Assembly (NCBI GenBank): GCA_964465945.1 | Contig: CAYXMM010000004.1 | Location: 62,001-126,000, forward strand | Source: JAJRPT01 sp964465945 | Lineage (GTDB): Bacteria > Bacteroidota > Ignavibacteria > Kapaibacteriales > UBA2268 | DNA length: 64,000 nucleotides | Direction: 5' to 3' | In this document: piece by piece, positions 8,406 to 17,884 of the stretch | Position numbering within the stretch: position 1 is the stretch's first letter | Layout: each line of letters starts with the position of its first letter | Translations under genes and position numbers: made by a program | The notes under the pieces: model-generated | Seen by the model: the letters and a program-made list of their open reading frames with translations, nothing else | Database searches by the model: none | Told to the model about the DNA's origin: nothing

Positions 8406-11400
8406 TTACCAAGTAGTTCCAAACCTCAATTTTATCTCACCTAACACTTGATTGTCTTTGATAATAAAGGGGTTATTTGGTTTTGAGAATTGTAATATTG
8501 AATAATATGACAATGGGATTTCTATAGCAACTTGGTTATTTTCTATATTTGATATATTTCCACCAACAGACCATTTTACAATGTTAAACAACTTACCTTG
8601 AAGCTTCACAACCGATTGGTCCGGGTTATTTATATCAATATCCACATTAGCACTAACTCCATATTCAATAAGAGCTTCATTAATGTTTTTCGTTGCTAAA
8701 TTCGATAAAATAGAATTACCAATATTAACTGCCTCACCTTGTAAATTACTATTACTTGCTTGGTCGCTTCCTAAAGCATCATCTTTTAACATATTCAATG
8801 CAAGTAATGAGAAAGCATTTTGTTCCATTTCTTTTTTATCTTCAGTTGCTTTAAGATTATTATAAATATAAGAGAAATCAAGAATTGGTTGGTTTTTTGT
8901 TCCTTTTAAATCAATCAATACCTCAAATGGATTTCCCTTTGGTGTATAATTCGTGTATCGAGACACTATATTCAATGTTGGATTTGATATTTCACCAGTT
9001 GGGAATGACACCTCACCAGAAGTGCTAAACCTTTTACCTAAAAATGTTAAGTAAGAATTATTTCTTAAAAATATACTTCCAACTAATTTAGCATCCTCTT
9101 TCCTTGCTTTTTTGAAAACAACAACATCTTCTTTGTACTTAGTTCCAAGAAAAACCTTCATATCTGTTAAAGCATTCAATTCAATATACATTTCTAAGTC
9201 TTCAATAAACCTAATATTTAAGTCCATTGCAAGTATATCTAAAAAGTTCTCATTAATTTCAGTTTTATCACTCTCTAAACTATCTTTACTTTCATCTATC
9301 GTTACTTTTATTACATTATCAACCACTTTATATCTTAATTTTGACTCAATTATCTGACTTGCAACTTCATTAGGCATTGATAATTTAGAACTAAGTATAT
9401 CTATGTCCCCGCTCAATTTTGGATAGTCAAAGTTACCACTGAAAATAAGCGGTTTCTTACCATTTGCTATTATCATATCTCCAAATAAATCAGGTGATAC
9501 AAGCCTTGTTTCCTCTCGCATAACTTTAAATTTACTTGACTTAATCTCAAACTCAAAATCATCAAAACTGAATCCTTTCATTTTCAAATAACCTTGTATA
9601 TCAGCGACACCATTTTTTAAGTCTTGGGGCTTATTCTTAACTTTTGTGTTTCTTAAAGTAAATAAATCATTTTTAATATCAATTATCGACTCAATATCAT
9701 ACATCATATTTGTCGGTTCAACTATAAACGACCCATTTTCAACTTTCATTTCACCTGAATAATTAATGCCTTTGTTTAAGCTTCCTTTAATATTAATTTT
9801 TGAATTAACATCTCCTTTTACGTTATATATTACAGGTAAAAATGGCTCTGCTAATCCAGCATCTAAATTATTCAAATCTATTTCAATATCAAAATCTTTA
9901 TTCTCATCAAATTTAATATCAAAATCTTCTAAATTTACTATTAAAGGAATTTGATTTGATTTAATATTAAATAATTTATTATTCTCCCCAATTTTGAAGT
10001 TTCCAAATAAATTATTTCTTGAAAAATTAAAATTAGCATCTATTTTACCAATATTTACATTACTATACTTAATTGTTTTACCATTTAAACTTAAATTTGC
10101 TTCTGGATTTGATAAATTCCTGCTAATATTTAACTTAATTGAATCTAAACTACCTTCAAGTGTGTTTAAATACTCATTATGCACAAATTGTTTAAGTTTA
10201 GAGAAATCTAAATTATTAAATGTAAAATCAAAATTGTTAATAAATTTACTGTTAAAATTATAATCAATATTAACATCAAACATTTCTTGCTTATCAGAAG
10301 TAATTCTAAAATCATTTGTTTTTAAAATACTATCAATCAAAAAAATATTTATTGGTTTATCATTGAAATACCTATTATAACTTCCAAAAGTAAAATCCAA
10401 CTTCGAAATACTAACAACATAGTTATTTGGATTAGGAGTTTTAATTGTTAAAACATTTGATAGCTGCAATGAATCCATAATTCTACTATCTATTTTTGAA
10501 GTAATAACATTATTATTTATATCAAACAGATAATCTAATTTATTGATTTTTAAATCATTATATTTTAATAATTCGGTATTTAATCCAACGTTAAGTTTTT
10601 CAAGAGGATTTTCTAAACTCAAATTTCTTTTATAATCCAATAATATGTTTATTTGGTCTGAACTAACTTGAAAATCATTTTCTCTTATTTTAAAGTTCTT
10701 CATATTAATTTTATCTATCGTAACTTGAAACACCGATTCTATTGATTTTAAACTCAAATTAAATTTTGTATTAAAATTCAAATCTAACGGAATAAACTCT
10801 CTAAATTTCTTAATCGAATTAATATCAAATTCAATTTTAGCATCCATTTTAGGATATTTATCTAATAGCTTCACTACTTCATTTGAATCATGATGATTAA
10901 AATGATTTGAAACTATTTCTATACTATGGTATAAATATTCAAATTCATTATTAAGCACATCAATCATTTCAAAAATACTAAAATCACCATCTACAATGAT
11001 ACTTACATCGTCTGATTCGATTTTAATATTTTTTCTAACCGAATTATCCACAAGTAAATTAAAATCAAAATTTTTAATCAAACTGTTATTTATTATTAAA
11101 TCCTGAATTTTAATCTTAGAACTTAGTTTAATTTTTTCAATATCCAATCCTTCTCCATTCACCTTAACATTTGAAGTTAATTGACTTGGCAAACTTGTGT
11201 TTAAAAATGTTAAATCTAAATTATTAGTATTTATCTCTAAATCATAAATAGCTTTTTCCAAATTTGAAATATCTAAATATCCTGTTACTTTAGCTAATGA
11301 ATTACTTGTGTTATATGTAAAGTCTTTAATATCAAACTTTCCGTTATCCACTTTAGCTTTGAAATTTACCGAATCCATATTCTTATTTTCAAAAGTGGAA

Positions 11401-12746
11401 TTTTTTAATTGAATTTCAACAAGTCCATTTAACTTTGAAATATCAAAATTCTGTGCTTCTAAATCTATTTTCCCATTCAAATTTGTTACATAGGTCCCTG
11501 GTAAAAGAGTATGCAAGTTAAAGTTTCCAAATTCTGATTTAGTCATATATTTTTCATTAGGTAAATTTAAAGATGCCTCACCCTTCACATTTCCTACCTT
11601 TGAAACTAAATCAAACTTTGCAAAATAATCTCTTAAATTTCCATTCCCTTCAAAATTATTGACAAAAACCAACCCAATCTCTGGAACTGCATCTAAATCA
11701 TAAACTAAGACTTTTCTAACTTCTGATATATCAATATTTGAATTTGCCACGTTCGCATTATAACTAAGTTTATCCGGATCTGTATAATCTTTAACTATAC
11801 AACTTCCTTTTAAATTTATACCTTTTCCTTTAATATGTATATCATTAACAATTGCTGAACTTAAATTGCCATTAGCAACAAAATCTACTTCATAGTCTCG
11901 AGGAAATTTTACAATAGAATCAGCAAAGAAATAAAGGTTTTTAGTATTAAAATTTGGCGATGATATTTTAGTATTGGATTTCATTGTAAATAAATCCTCA
12001 TAGTTAAAGTTTATTGGAGAAAATCCATTAGCTTCAGCCTCAACTTTAATTTTCGAATTATTTACAACAAGATTCATATTCTCAACTATTGACTTATCTT
12101 TCAAAAAAGAAATTTTATCAGCATTCAAACTATTAACAACCAAACCAGTATTGACTTCATTAAATGATAATTTTTGAAGGTAATAATAATGTATTTTCTT
12201 ATCAATATCAAGTTCCGCATCTGCTTTAAAATTAATCTTATTAAGCCACAAATTGCTATAATTCAATTGATTATCAATTATCTTATTATCCTTAGTTGAG
12301 TCAAGAAACCTGAATGTACAATTAATTAATTCAATATTTTTCAGATTTAAAAATGGAGTTTTTGATGAACTCGTGTCTTCACTACTACTTTCAACAATAT
12401 ATTCATAATTCCAAGTGCTATCCTTTAACCTTAACAACTTAAATTTTGAATTATAAATCTGCAGTTTCTTAACATAAACATTATTTAAAAAAAGTTGTCT
12501 TAGCCCAAATTCTAATTTTATTTTTGGAATATAAGCAAGTGTATCCCCTTTTGTATAAACAAGAATATCATCAATTTGAATATTATCGTAACTTTTGAAA
12601 TTTATTTTTCCTACTTGCAAATCAGCAATAAAAAGGTCATCAAGAAAATATACTAATTTTGACGCTAATTGTTTTTGAAGAAATTCAAATTTTGGAAGTA
12701 AAACTAAAAACGAACCAATTGATAAAAAAAGCAAAAGCAATAACAA
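8406..12746 (-). CDS. TamB-like (DUF490/AsmA-type) envelope assembly protein; true start uncertain
   Basis: TamB/AsmA-like proteins span the periplasm as a hydrophobic-groove beta-helix and move phospholipids or assist outer-membrane protein assembly. The ~1446-residue frame has an N-terminal transmembrane helix (LLLLLFLSIGSFLVLL), a very long beta-strand-rich body, and a C-terminal DUF490-type region (LVGSIFLRNNSYLTFLGKRF, EIPLSYY, final strand ending KLRFGTTW). The first start codon of the usual set is a TTG at 12746, but that would begin inside the membrane helix. The frame stays open upstream to 12833 and encodes the expected basic stretch KKVIKKSWKKRIFKY, yet contains no ATG, GTG or TTG there. 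Rare ATA/ATC/ATT codons, or a lost base after the out-of-frame ATG at 12805, could explain this. Confidence 0.85.
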   Translation of the reverse strand: MLLLLLFLSIGSFLVLLPKFEFLQKQLASKLVYFLDDLFIADLQVGKINFKSYDNIQIDDILVYTKGDTLAYIPKIKLEFGLRQLFLNNVYVKKLQIYNSKFKLLRLKDSTWNYEYIVESSSEDTSSSKTPFLNLKNIELINCTFRFLDSTKDNKIIDNQLNYSNLWLNKINFKADAELDIDKKIHYYYLQKLSFNEVNTGLVVNSLNADKISFLKDKSIVENMNLVVNNSKIKVEAEANGFSPINFNYEDLFTMKSNTKISSPNFNTKNLYFFADSIVKFPRDYEVDFVANGNLSSAIVNDIHIKGKGINLKGSCIVKDYTDPDKLSYNANVANSNIDISEVRKVLVYDLDAVPEIGLVFVNNFEGNGNLRDYFAKFDLVSKVGNVKGEASLNLPNEKYMTKSEFGNFNLHTLLPGTYVTNLNGKIDLEAQNFDISKLNGLVEIQLKNSTFENKNMDSVNFKAKVDNGKFDIKDFTYNTSNSLAKVTGYLDISNLEKAIYDLEINTNNLDLTFLNTSLPSQLTSNVKVNGEGLDIEKIKLSSKIKIQDLIINNSLIKNFDFNLLVDNSVRKNIKIESDDVSIIVDGDFSIFEMIDVLNNEFEYLYHSIEIVSNHFNHHDSNEVVKLLDKYPKMDAKIEFDINSIKKFREFIPLDLNFNTKFNLSLKSIESVFQVTIDKINMKNFKIRENDFQVSSDQINILLDYKRNLSLENPLEKLNVGLNTELLKYNDLKINKLDYLFDINNNVITSKIDSRIMDSLQLSNVLTIKTPNPNNYVVSISKLDFTFGSYNRYFNDKPINIFLIDSILKTNDFRITSDKQEMFDVNIDYNFNSKFINNFDFTFNNLDFSKLKQFVHNEYLNTLEGSLDSIKLNISRNLSNPEANLSLNGKTIKYSNVNIGKIDANFNFSRNNLFGNFKIGENNKLFNIKSNQIPLIVNLEDFDIKFDENKDFDIEIDLNNLDAGLAEPFLPVIYNVKGDVNSKINIKGSLNKGINYSGEMKVENGSFIVEPTNMMYDIESIIDIKNDLFTLRNTKVKNKPQDLKNGVADIQGYLKMKGFSFDDFEFEIKSSKFKVMREETRLVSPDLFGDMIIANGKKPLIFSGNFDYPKLSGDIDILSSKLSMPNEVASQIIESKLRYKVVDNVIKVTIDESKDSLESDKTEINENFLDILAMDLNIRFIEDLEMYIELNALTDMKVFLGTKYKEDVVVFKKARKEDAKLVGSIFLRNNSYLTFLGKRFSTSGEVSFPTGEISNPTLNIVSRYTNYTPKGNPFEVLIDLKGTKNQPILDFSYIYNNLKATEDKKEMEQNAFSLLALNMLKDDALGSDQASNSNLQGEAVNIGNSILSNLATKNINEALIEYGVSANVDIDINNPDQSVVKLQGKLFNIVKWSVGGNISNIENNQVAIEIPLSYYSILQFSKPNNPFIIKDNQVLGEIKLRFGTTW

Positions 12747-12871
12747 GAAGAGATATTTAAAAATTCTCTTCTTCCAAGATTTTTTTATAACTTTTTTATC
12801 TACATTTTTATTTTCTATGTTGATTTTTCCTTAAATTAGCATAAATATATCAGTTAAAATAACATTTATTA

Positions 12872-13507
12872 ATGAATCAAGACCAATGCAAGCTAATTGA
12901 ATTTGAAAATGTGTCAAAATCGTATAATAGACGATTGATTTTTGATTCTGTTTCTTTTATAATTAATAATAGCAATATCTTTGCCATAAAAGGTGATAAC
13001 GGCAAAGGAAAATCAACTATTTTGAAATTAATTTTAGGCTTAGAAAGCTATCAAAAAGGAAATATTAAATATTTTGATATTTCAGCAAATAAGTCCATTA
13101 AAAGTCAAGAGTTTAATAATACAATTTCTTTTGTTAGTCCATACCTTCAACTATATAATGACTTAACTTTACTTGAAATAGTAAACTTTTATTTAAAACT
13201 AAGAGGGAATGATTTTAACAAGGATAACTTTGAATATTATTCTAATTTCTTTGAAATATATAAATTCAGAAATGAATATTTAAAAAACTACTCATCAGGT
13301 ATGTATCAAAGAGTGAGAATACTTCTAAGTTTACTAATAGATACAAACGTATATATTTATGATGAGCCAACAAGTAATTTAGACAAAAAAGGTATAGATT
13401 GCTTTTATAATATTGTCGATGACTTTAAGAAAAACAATAAAACTTTAATAATTGCTTCTAATGAAGAAAGGGAAATTGAATTATGCGATTCTTACTTTTC
13501 ATTATAA
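12872..13507 (+). CDS. ccmA: ABC transporter ATP-binding protein, probable heme exporter CcmA
   Basis: This is a 211-residue ABC ATPase with Walker A GDNGKGKST (residues 41-49), a Q-loop-like segment SPYLQ, the signature SSGMYQR and Walker B VYIYDEPTSNLD. Residues SSGM in place of LSGGQ are common in CcmA-like short ATPases. The assignment to CcmA rests on context: a CcmB-type permease lies just downstream, separated by an overlapping transglycosylase gene. CcmA powers the CcmABCD module that loads heme on the chaperone CcmE during cytochrome c maturation. The protein ends soon after the H-loop region, which here reads LIIASNEERE without an obvious His; a missing switch His would be unusual. 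It overlaps the next gene by 25 bases. Confidence 0.75.
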   Translation: MNQDQCKLIEFENVSKSYNRRLIFDSVSFIINNSNIFAIKGDNGKGKSTILKLILGLESYQKGNIKYFDISANKSIKSQEFNNTISFVSPYLQLYNDLTLLEIVNFYLKLRGNDFNKDNFEYYSNFFEIYKFRNEYLKNYSSGMYQRVRILLSLLIDTNVYIYDEPTSNLDKKGIDCFYNIVDDFKKNNKTLIIASNEEREIELCDSYFSL

Positions 13508-14376
13508 TATCTCTTAGTTTAGCATCTTGCTTGCAAGAAGATAAAGCTTTTGCACAAAAAAAGAACAACAATACTTATGTAGTTAATGAAATATCCAATT
13601 ACAAGCTACCCGAAAAATTAACTTTATTTGGGGAGAAAATTCCGTTAGAAGATGATGAAGTACGAGAAAGAGCAGAAAGAGAATTATATTTACTCTTACA
13701 ACAACCAGGGCAAATAATGTTATACTTTAAAAGGTCCGGCAAATACTTTCCAATGTTTGATAATTATTTAAAAGAATATGGAATGCCTTCTGATATTAAG
13801 TACTTATCAGTAGCTGAAAGCGCCTTGTATATGTCAAATTCGAGTGCTGGCGCTTCTGGACTTTGGCAATTTATTTCTGCAACTGGAAAACGATATGGCT
13901 TAACAATTAATGAAGAAATTGATGAAAGAAGACATCCTGAAAAAAGCACAGAAGCGTCATTTAATTATTTAAAAGACTTATATGCAAGATTTAATTCTTG
14001 GATATATGCAGCAGCAGCATATAATATGGGTGAAGGTGGATTACAAGAAAATATTAATTTTCAACTATCTAATAACTACTTCGACTTATTTTTAAATTCA
14101 GAAACTTCAAGATATATTTTCAGAATTGCGTTAATTAAAGAAATAATGGAAAATAGAGAAAAATATGGCTTTAATATTGACCCATCTGAAAATTGGAAGG
14201 AAGTTGAATTTGAAATTGTAAAAGAAACACAACCAATAGAAAACTTATCTGAATGGGCAAAATCTTACGGAACTAACTACAAAGAAGTTAAACTACTTAA
14301 CTTATGGATACTTGGACGAAAATTACCACGTCCACCCAAAGGCAAACATTACGAAATTAAAATTCCAGCAAAATGA
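13483..14376 (+). CDS. Lytic transglycosylase (MltD-like SLT domain) lipoprotein
   Basis: This 297-residue lipoprotein (lipobox SLASC, C16) carries a Slt/MltD-type transglycosylase domain at about residues 92-195. The catalytic Glu-Ser is E112-S113 (SVAESAL). The GLWQF motif (126-130) and the AYNMGEGGL segment (179-187) are both present. Such enzymes cleave the MurNAc-GlcNAc bond with 1,6-anhydro product and act in the periplasm on the outer-membrane side. The C-terminus (EWAKSYGTNYKEVKLLNLWI) resembles the start of a LysM-like or MltD tail but is short. It overlaps ccmA by 25 bases and ccmB by 4 bases (ATGA), so all three are translated from one message. No such enzyme belongs to the known Ccm pathway. 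Confidence 0.88.
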   Translation: MRFLLFIIISLSLASCLQEDKAFAQKKNNNTYVVNEISNYKLPEKLTLFGEKIPLEDDEVRERAERELYLLLQQPGQIMLYFKRSGKYFPMFDNYLKEYGMPSDIKYLSVAESALYMSNSSAGASGLWQFISATGKRYGLTINEEIDERRHPEKSTEASFNYLKDLYARFNSWIYAAAAYNMGEGGLQENINFQLSNNYFDLFLNSETSRYIFRIALIKEIMENREKYGFNIDPSENWKEVEFEIVKETQPIENLSEWAKSYGTNYKEVKLLNLWILGRKLPRPPKGKHYEIKIPAK

Positions 14377-15029
14377 GTTTTAAACCAATATTTTACAAAG
14401 ATTTTTTAATAGAATTTAGAAATAGATACAGCTTATCAACTTTGCTTCTTTTTGTTTTTGTAACTGTTGCTCTATTTTATTATAATTTACACAGTATTGA
14501 ATTAAAACCATTAATTATGAGTACTTTATACTGGGTTGTAATTTATTTTGCAGCACTAACTGGGTTAAGTAGAGGTTTCTTAATCGAAGAAGACAAAGGA
14601 ACTATCTTATTTTTACAGCTGTTTGCAAAACCACTAAGCGTATTCACTGCTAAAGTCTTATTTAATATTGTAATTATTAACATTGTCAATATCTTAGCTT
14701 CCATTTTGTTTTCTTTATTAATTACAAACTTTATCATCACAAATATATTGCATTATTTCTTAAATACGATTATCGTGAGTAGTTCAATTGCAATAATAAT
14801 AACTTTACTTAGTGCAATTATTTCAAAAGTAAATAACAAATCTTCACTATTAGCAGTTTTATCATTTCCTACTTTATTGCCTATTATACTTTTGGGAAGT
14901 TCAGATTTGTCAAAAGTAATCTTAGAAACTCAGCAAATAGATTATGAAAGTTTTATATTCTTAGTTTCATATTGTGGAATAATGACCACATTGTCATTCT
15001 TACTATTTGAATTTATTTGGAAAGACTAA
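14373..15029 (+). CDS. ccmB: Heme exporter permease CcmB
   Basis: This 218-residue membrane protein has about six hydrophobic helices. The N-terminal pattern FYKDFLIEFRNRYSLSTLLL is typical of CcmB, and FAALTGLSRGFLIEEDKGT fits the family's conserved first cytoplasmic loop (E-D-x-G-T). LAVLSFPTLLPIILLG matches its fourth helix region. CcmB is the permease of the CcmABCD heme-handling ABC complex in cytochrome c biogenesis. The gene starts inside the transglycosylase stop (ATGA overlap) and its own stop overlaps the stop of convergent scpB by 4 bases. ccmC and later genes are not in the window. Confidence 0.86.
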   Translation: MSFKPIFYKDFLIEFRNRYSLSTLLLFVFVTVALFYYNLHSIELKPLIMSTLYWVVIYFAALTGLSRGFLIEEDKGTILFLQLFAKPLSVFTAKVLFNIVIINIVNILASILFSLLITNFIITNILHYFLNTIIVSSSIAIIITLLSAIISKVNNKSSLLAVLSFPTLLPIILLGSSDLSKVILETQQIDYESFIFLVSYCGIMTTLSFLLFEFIWKD

Positions 15030-15718
15030 TTATTTATTATACTTTCTTGTGTATTTTCAGAATCCGTAATATAATTTGCAATTTCATCAAGTTCTCTAAG
15101 TTTAGGTAAATCTTTTAAGTCATATAATCCAAACAACTTTAAGAACTCTTCAGTAGTTCCATATAGCAAAGCTTTACCTAAATTCTCACTTCTCCCAGTA
15201 ATTTTAATTAACCCCCTATCTAACAGAGAATTAACAACTTCATTTGAGTTCACTCCCCTAATCTCTTCAACAGATGATTTAGAAATTGGCTGTTTGTATG
15301 CAATTATTGCAAGAGTCTCTATTGCTGCTTGTGTTAGTTTCTTTTTAGATTTGTAATTATAAAATTTCGTTACAATTTCTCCGTAAGTATTTTCAGTAGC
15401 AAATTGATAACCCCCAGCAACTTTAATAATTTTATATGGTCTTCGAGTTGAAATTAATTCATTATTAACTTCTTTAATTAAATCATCAATTAACCCAGTG
15501 CTATAATGAAAATGCTCAAATACAATTGATTCAAACTCTTTAAAACTAATTGACTTAGAATCACTTTGATTTATTGAATCATATTCATCTTTATTAAAAA
15601 GAATTGAAAATAGCATTTCAGGTGTAAGAGGTTCGCTTGCAGAAAAAATTAATGCCTCAATCGTGGCTAACTGCTCGTCTCTATTTAGAGTTAAAAAATA
15701 CGGTTGAATTGCTTTCAT
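15026..15718 (-). CDS. scpB: ScpB, condensin kleisin-associated subunit
   Basis: ScpB binds the kleisin ScpA as a dimer of winged helices and, with SMC, organises and segregates the chromosome. The 230-residue protein has the family's tandem winged-helix layout: EALIFSASEPLTPEMLF at the start, RPYKIIKVAGGYQFAT in the middle, and LTQAAIETLAIIAYKQPISK then EEIRGVNSNEVVNSLLDRGL in the second domain. Those last two segments are the most diagnostic. Its ATG overlaps the last base of the scpA stop (TAATG), so the pair is translationally coupled. Its 3' end overlaps the convergent ccmB stop. Confidence 0.95.
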   Translation of the reverse strand: MKAIQPYFLTLNRDEQLATIEALIFSASEPLTPEMLFSILFNKDEYDSINQSDSKSISFKEFESIVFEHFHYSTGLIDDLIKEVNNELISTRRPYKIIKVAGGYQFATENTYGEIVTKFYNYKSKKKLTQAAIETLAIIAYKQPISKSSVEEIRGVNSNEVVNSLLDRGLIKITGRSENLGKALLYGTTEEFLKLFGLYDLKDLPKLRELDEIANYITDSENTQESIINN

Positions 15719-16437
15719 TAGTTTAATATACTTATTTTACTGATTATTATATCGTCGTAACTCTCATTTTGTGAAATAGAAATCTCTCTTAATCTCACTA
15801 AATCTAAAATTGCCAAAAAACAAACTACAATTTTTTGTTTGGGTGCATCTTTCAAATATTTTATAAATGAAATGTTCATTTTTATATTTATTTCTTTAAG
15901 TAAGTATGTGCTTTCTTCCTCAACAGAAAAATTAAACATTTCAACGTTGTGAGTTATATTATTTATATTTTTTCTTTTAAGGATTTTATTTAAAGCATTT
16001 ATCAAATCGAATAGCCCAACATTAATTCCATCATTACTTTGCTTTGCTAAATTTTCTTCAAATTCAAAATTTTCTCTTCTTAAAAAGAATTTATTTTCAT
16101 CTTCAAAGTTCTTTAGCTCGTGTGCACCTTCTTTAATTTGTTTATACTCAATCAATTTTTGAACTAATTCAGTCCTTGGATCATCAATAGTTTCTCCATT
16201 ACTATCTTGAAGTCTTGGTAATAACATCTGAGATTTTATTTGCATAAGAGTAGATGCCATTACTATAAACTCCCCTGCTAAATCCAAATCCATAAGTTTA
16301 ATTATTCTAATATATTCTAAAAATTCCTCGGTAATTTTAGATATTGGAATATCATAAATATTCAATTCATCTCTTTTAATGAAATAAAGAAGCAAGTCGA
16401 ATGGACCTTCAAAAACTGGTAGTTTGATTTTATACAT
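15718..16437 (-). CDS. scpA: ScpA, condensin kleisin subunit
   Basis: ScpA is the kleisin that bridges SMC heads and recruits ScpB. The 239-residue protein begins with the classic MYKIKLPVFEGPFDLLLYFI and continues with LNIYDIPISKITEEFLEYI and AGEFIVMASTLMQIKSQMLLP, all conserved in the N-terminal SMC-neck-binding domain. The C-terminal winged helix is present (VVCFLAILDLVRLREI). Length is normal. It is the first gene of a two-gene operon with scpB. The 82-base gap upstream separates it from the divergent symporter gene. Confidence 0.95.
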   Translation of the reverse strand: MYKIKLPVFEGPFDLLLYFIKRDELNIYDIPISKITEEFLEYIRIIKLMDLDLAGEFIVMASTLMQIKSQMLLPRLQDSNGETIDDPRTELVQKLIEYKQIKEGAHELKNFEDENKFFLRRENFEFEENLAKQSNDGINVGLFDLINALNKILKRKNINNITHNVEMFNFSVEEESTYLLKEINIKMNISFIKYLKDAPKQKIVVCFLAILDLVRLREISISQNESYDDIIISKISILN

Positions 16438-16506
16438 ATTATTAATACAAAAATAAAGATTATTAAGAAGATTGCGAAAGGTAAATTATTAACAAATTTA
16501 TTTTTT

Positions 16507-16514
16507 TAATTTTG
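16507..16514 (+). promoter_or_regulatory. -7-like box ending 5 bases before the symporter ATG
   Basis: TAATTTTG is followed by AAACT and then the ATG at 16520. With a start point a few bases past the box, the message would begin at or next to the start codon. No TTG at the -33 position was seen. Confidence 0.4.
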
Positions 16515-16519
16515 AAACT

Positions 16520-17884
16520 ATGAATTTAGAAATAATAGATTTTATAGTAATTATAATATCGCTAACTTTAACTTTTTCAGTAGCGATTAGCGTAAAAATT
16601 AAAAATAACAATGATGAATCCTATATACTCGCCGGTCGAAAACTCACTACTCCATTATTTATAGCAACTCTTGTTGCAACTTGGTATGGCTCAATTCTTG
16701 GTGTCGGAGAATTTGTAAACCAATATGGTGTTTTAGCATGGATTTGTATGGGACTACCCTATTATATCACTGCACTTTTCTTTGCACTTTTCTTTGCCGA
16801 TAAAATTCGAGTGTCAAACTCAATTTCTATTCCTGCAAGATTTTATGAAATTTACGGAGAAAAAGCAGGAATAATTTCATCCTTAATTATTTTATTAATC
16901 ACTCTACCAAGCGCTTATGTGCTTATGATAGGACTTATAGTTAAAGATATATTCAATTTAAGCTTAATTACATCTATCATAATATCTACAATAATCTCAT
17001 ATATTTACATTTACAAAGCTGGTTTTAAATCCGATGTCTATTCAAACGTAGTACAATTTATTTTAATGTATATTGGATTTATTATTTTCTTTATTTTCTT
17101 AGTTACTAATTTTGGTTCTCCTTTTGATTTATTAAGTAAACTTGATAACAAGTATGTTTATCCAATTAATAATAAAAATATTTATTATGTTTTAGTCTGG
17201 TTTATTATTTCGTTACAAACATTCGTAGACCCAAGTTTTTTTCAAAGATGTGCGGCTGCTAAAACAAAAAATGTTGCAAAAAAAGGCATACTTTACTCTA
17301 TTCTATTTTGGATATTATTTGATTTTCTCACCTTATTCACAGGATTATACTCTATTTTATACTTCAAAATTAACAATCCTGTTAATACTTACTTAATTAT
17401 GGGAGACTCAGTTCTACCTACAATTTTTAAAGGTATTTTTTTATCATCAATAATAGCAACTGTGATGTCAACTCTTAATTCTTATGGATTTATAAGTGGT
17501 ATTACTATAGGTTATGACATTCTTAAACGATTAAATATTAATTCAAATTTCATAAGAAATAATTATAATAAAATTGGACTTTTGCTATCAGGTGCTTTAT
17601 CAATAATTATTGCTATCTATGTTCCATCAATTATTGAAATATTCTTTAAAACTTCCTCTCTCGTTGTCCCAAGTATTCTAATTCCCTTATTTTTATCATA
17701 CAATTCGAATTATAAAATAAAAGAAAATAAAATTTATTATATGCTTATTCTACCTTTTTGTGGTTCATTGACAACAACTTTCCTAAATGATGGAAGTTTA
17801 TTTACTTTTTTTCAGCCAATGTTTGTTGGATTGATTATATCAGTAATACTAACTCCAATTTGCTTTAAAAAGATTAGTCAATAA
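16520..17884 (+). CDS. Sodium:solute symporter family (SSF) transporter
   Basis: This 454-residue polytopic membrane protein has about 12-13 hydrophobic segments. The SSF pattern is clear: SYILAGRKLTTPLFIATLVATW, SILGVGEFVNQYG and, later, WFIISLQTFVDPSFFQRCAAAK, which fits the conserved Q-R region in TM7-8. TVMSTLNSYGFISG matches the Na2-site helix. Substrate is unknown; it is a little shorter than most family members. A TAATTTTG -7 box at 16507-16514 ends only 5 bases before the ATG, so the transcript may be leaderless. The 3' end overlaps the convergent SurA-like gene by 11 bases. Confidence 0.88.
   Translation: MNLEIIDFIVIIISLTLTFSVAISVKIKNNNDESYILAGRKLTTPLFIATLVATWYGSILGVGEFVNQYGVLAWICMGLPYYITALFFALFFADKIRVSNSISIPARFYEIYGEKAGIISSLIILLITLPSAYVLMIGLIVKDIFNLSLITSIIISTIISYIYIYKAGFKSDVYSNVVQFILMYIGFIIFFIFLVTNFGSPFDLLSKLDNKYVYPINNKNIYYVLVWFIISLQTFVDPSFFQRCAAAKTKNVAKKGILYSILFWILFDFLTLFTGLYSILYFKINNPVNTYLIMGDSVLPTIFKGIFLSSIIATVMSTLNSYGFISGITIGYDILKRLNINSNFIRNNYNKIGLLLSGALSIIIAIYVPSIIEIFFKTSSLVVPSILIPLFLSYNSNYKIKENKIYYMLILPFCGSLTTTFLNDGSLFTFFQPMFVGLIISVILTPICFKKISQ

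Noticed and set aside
8683..10263. Several plus-strand open frames inside the TamB-like gene
   Set aside because: They are shadows of a long AT-rich gene with strong protein features on the minus strand; none has a family, signal peptide or ribosome site.
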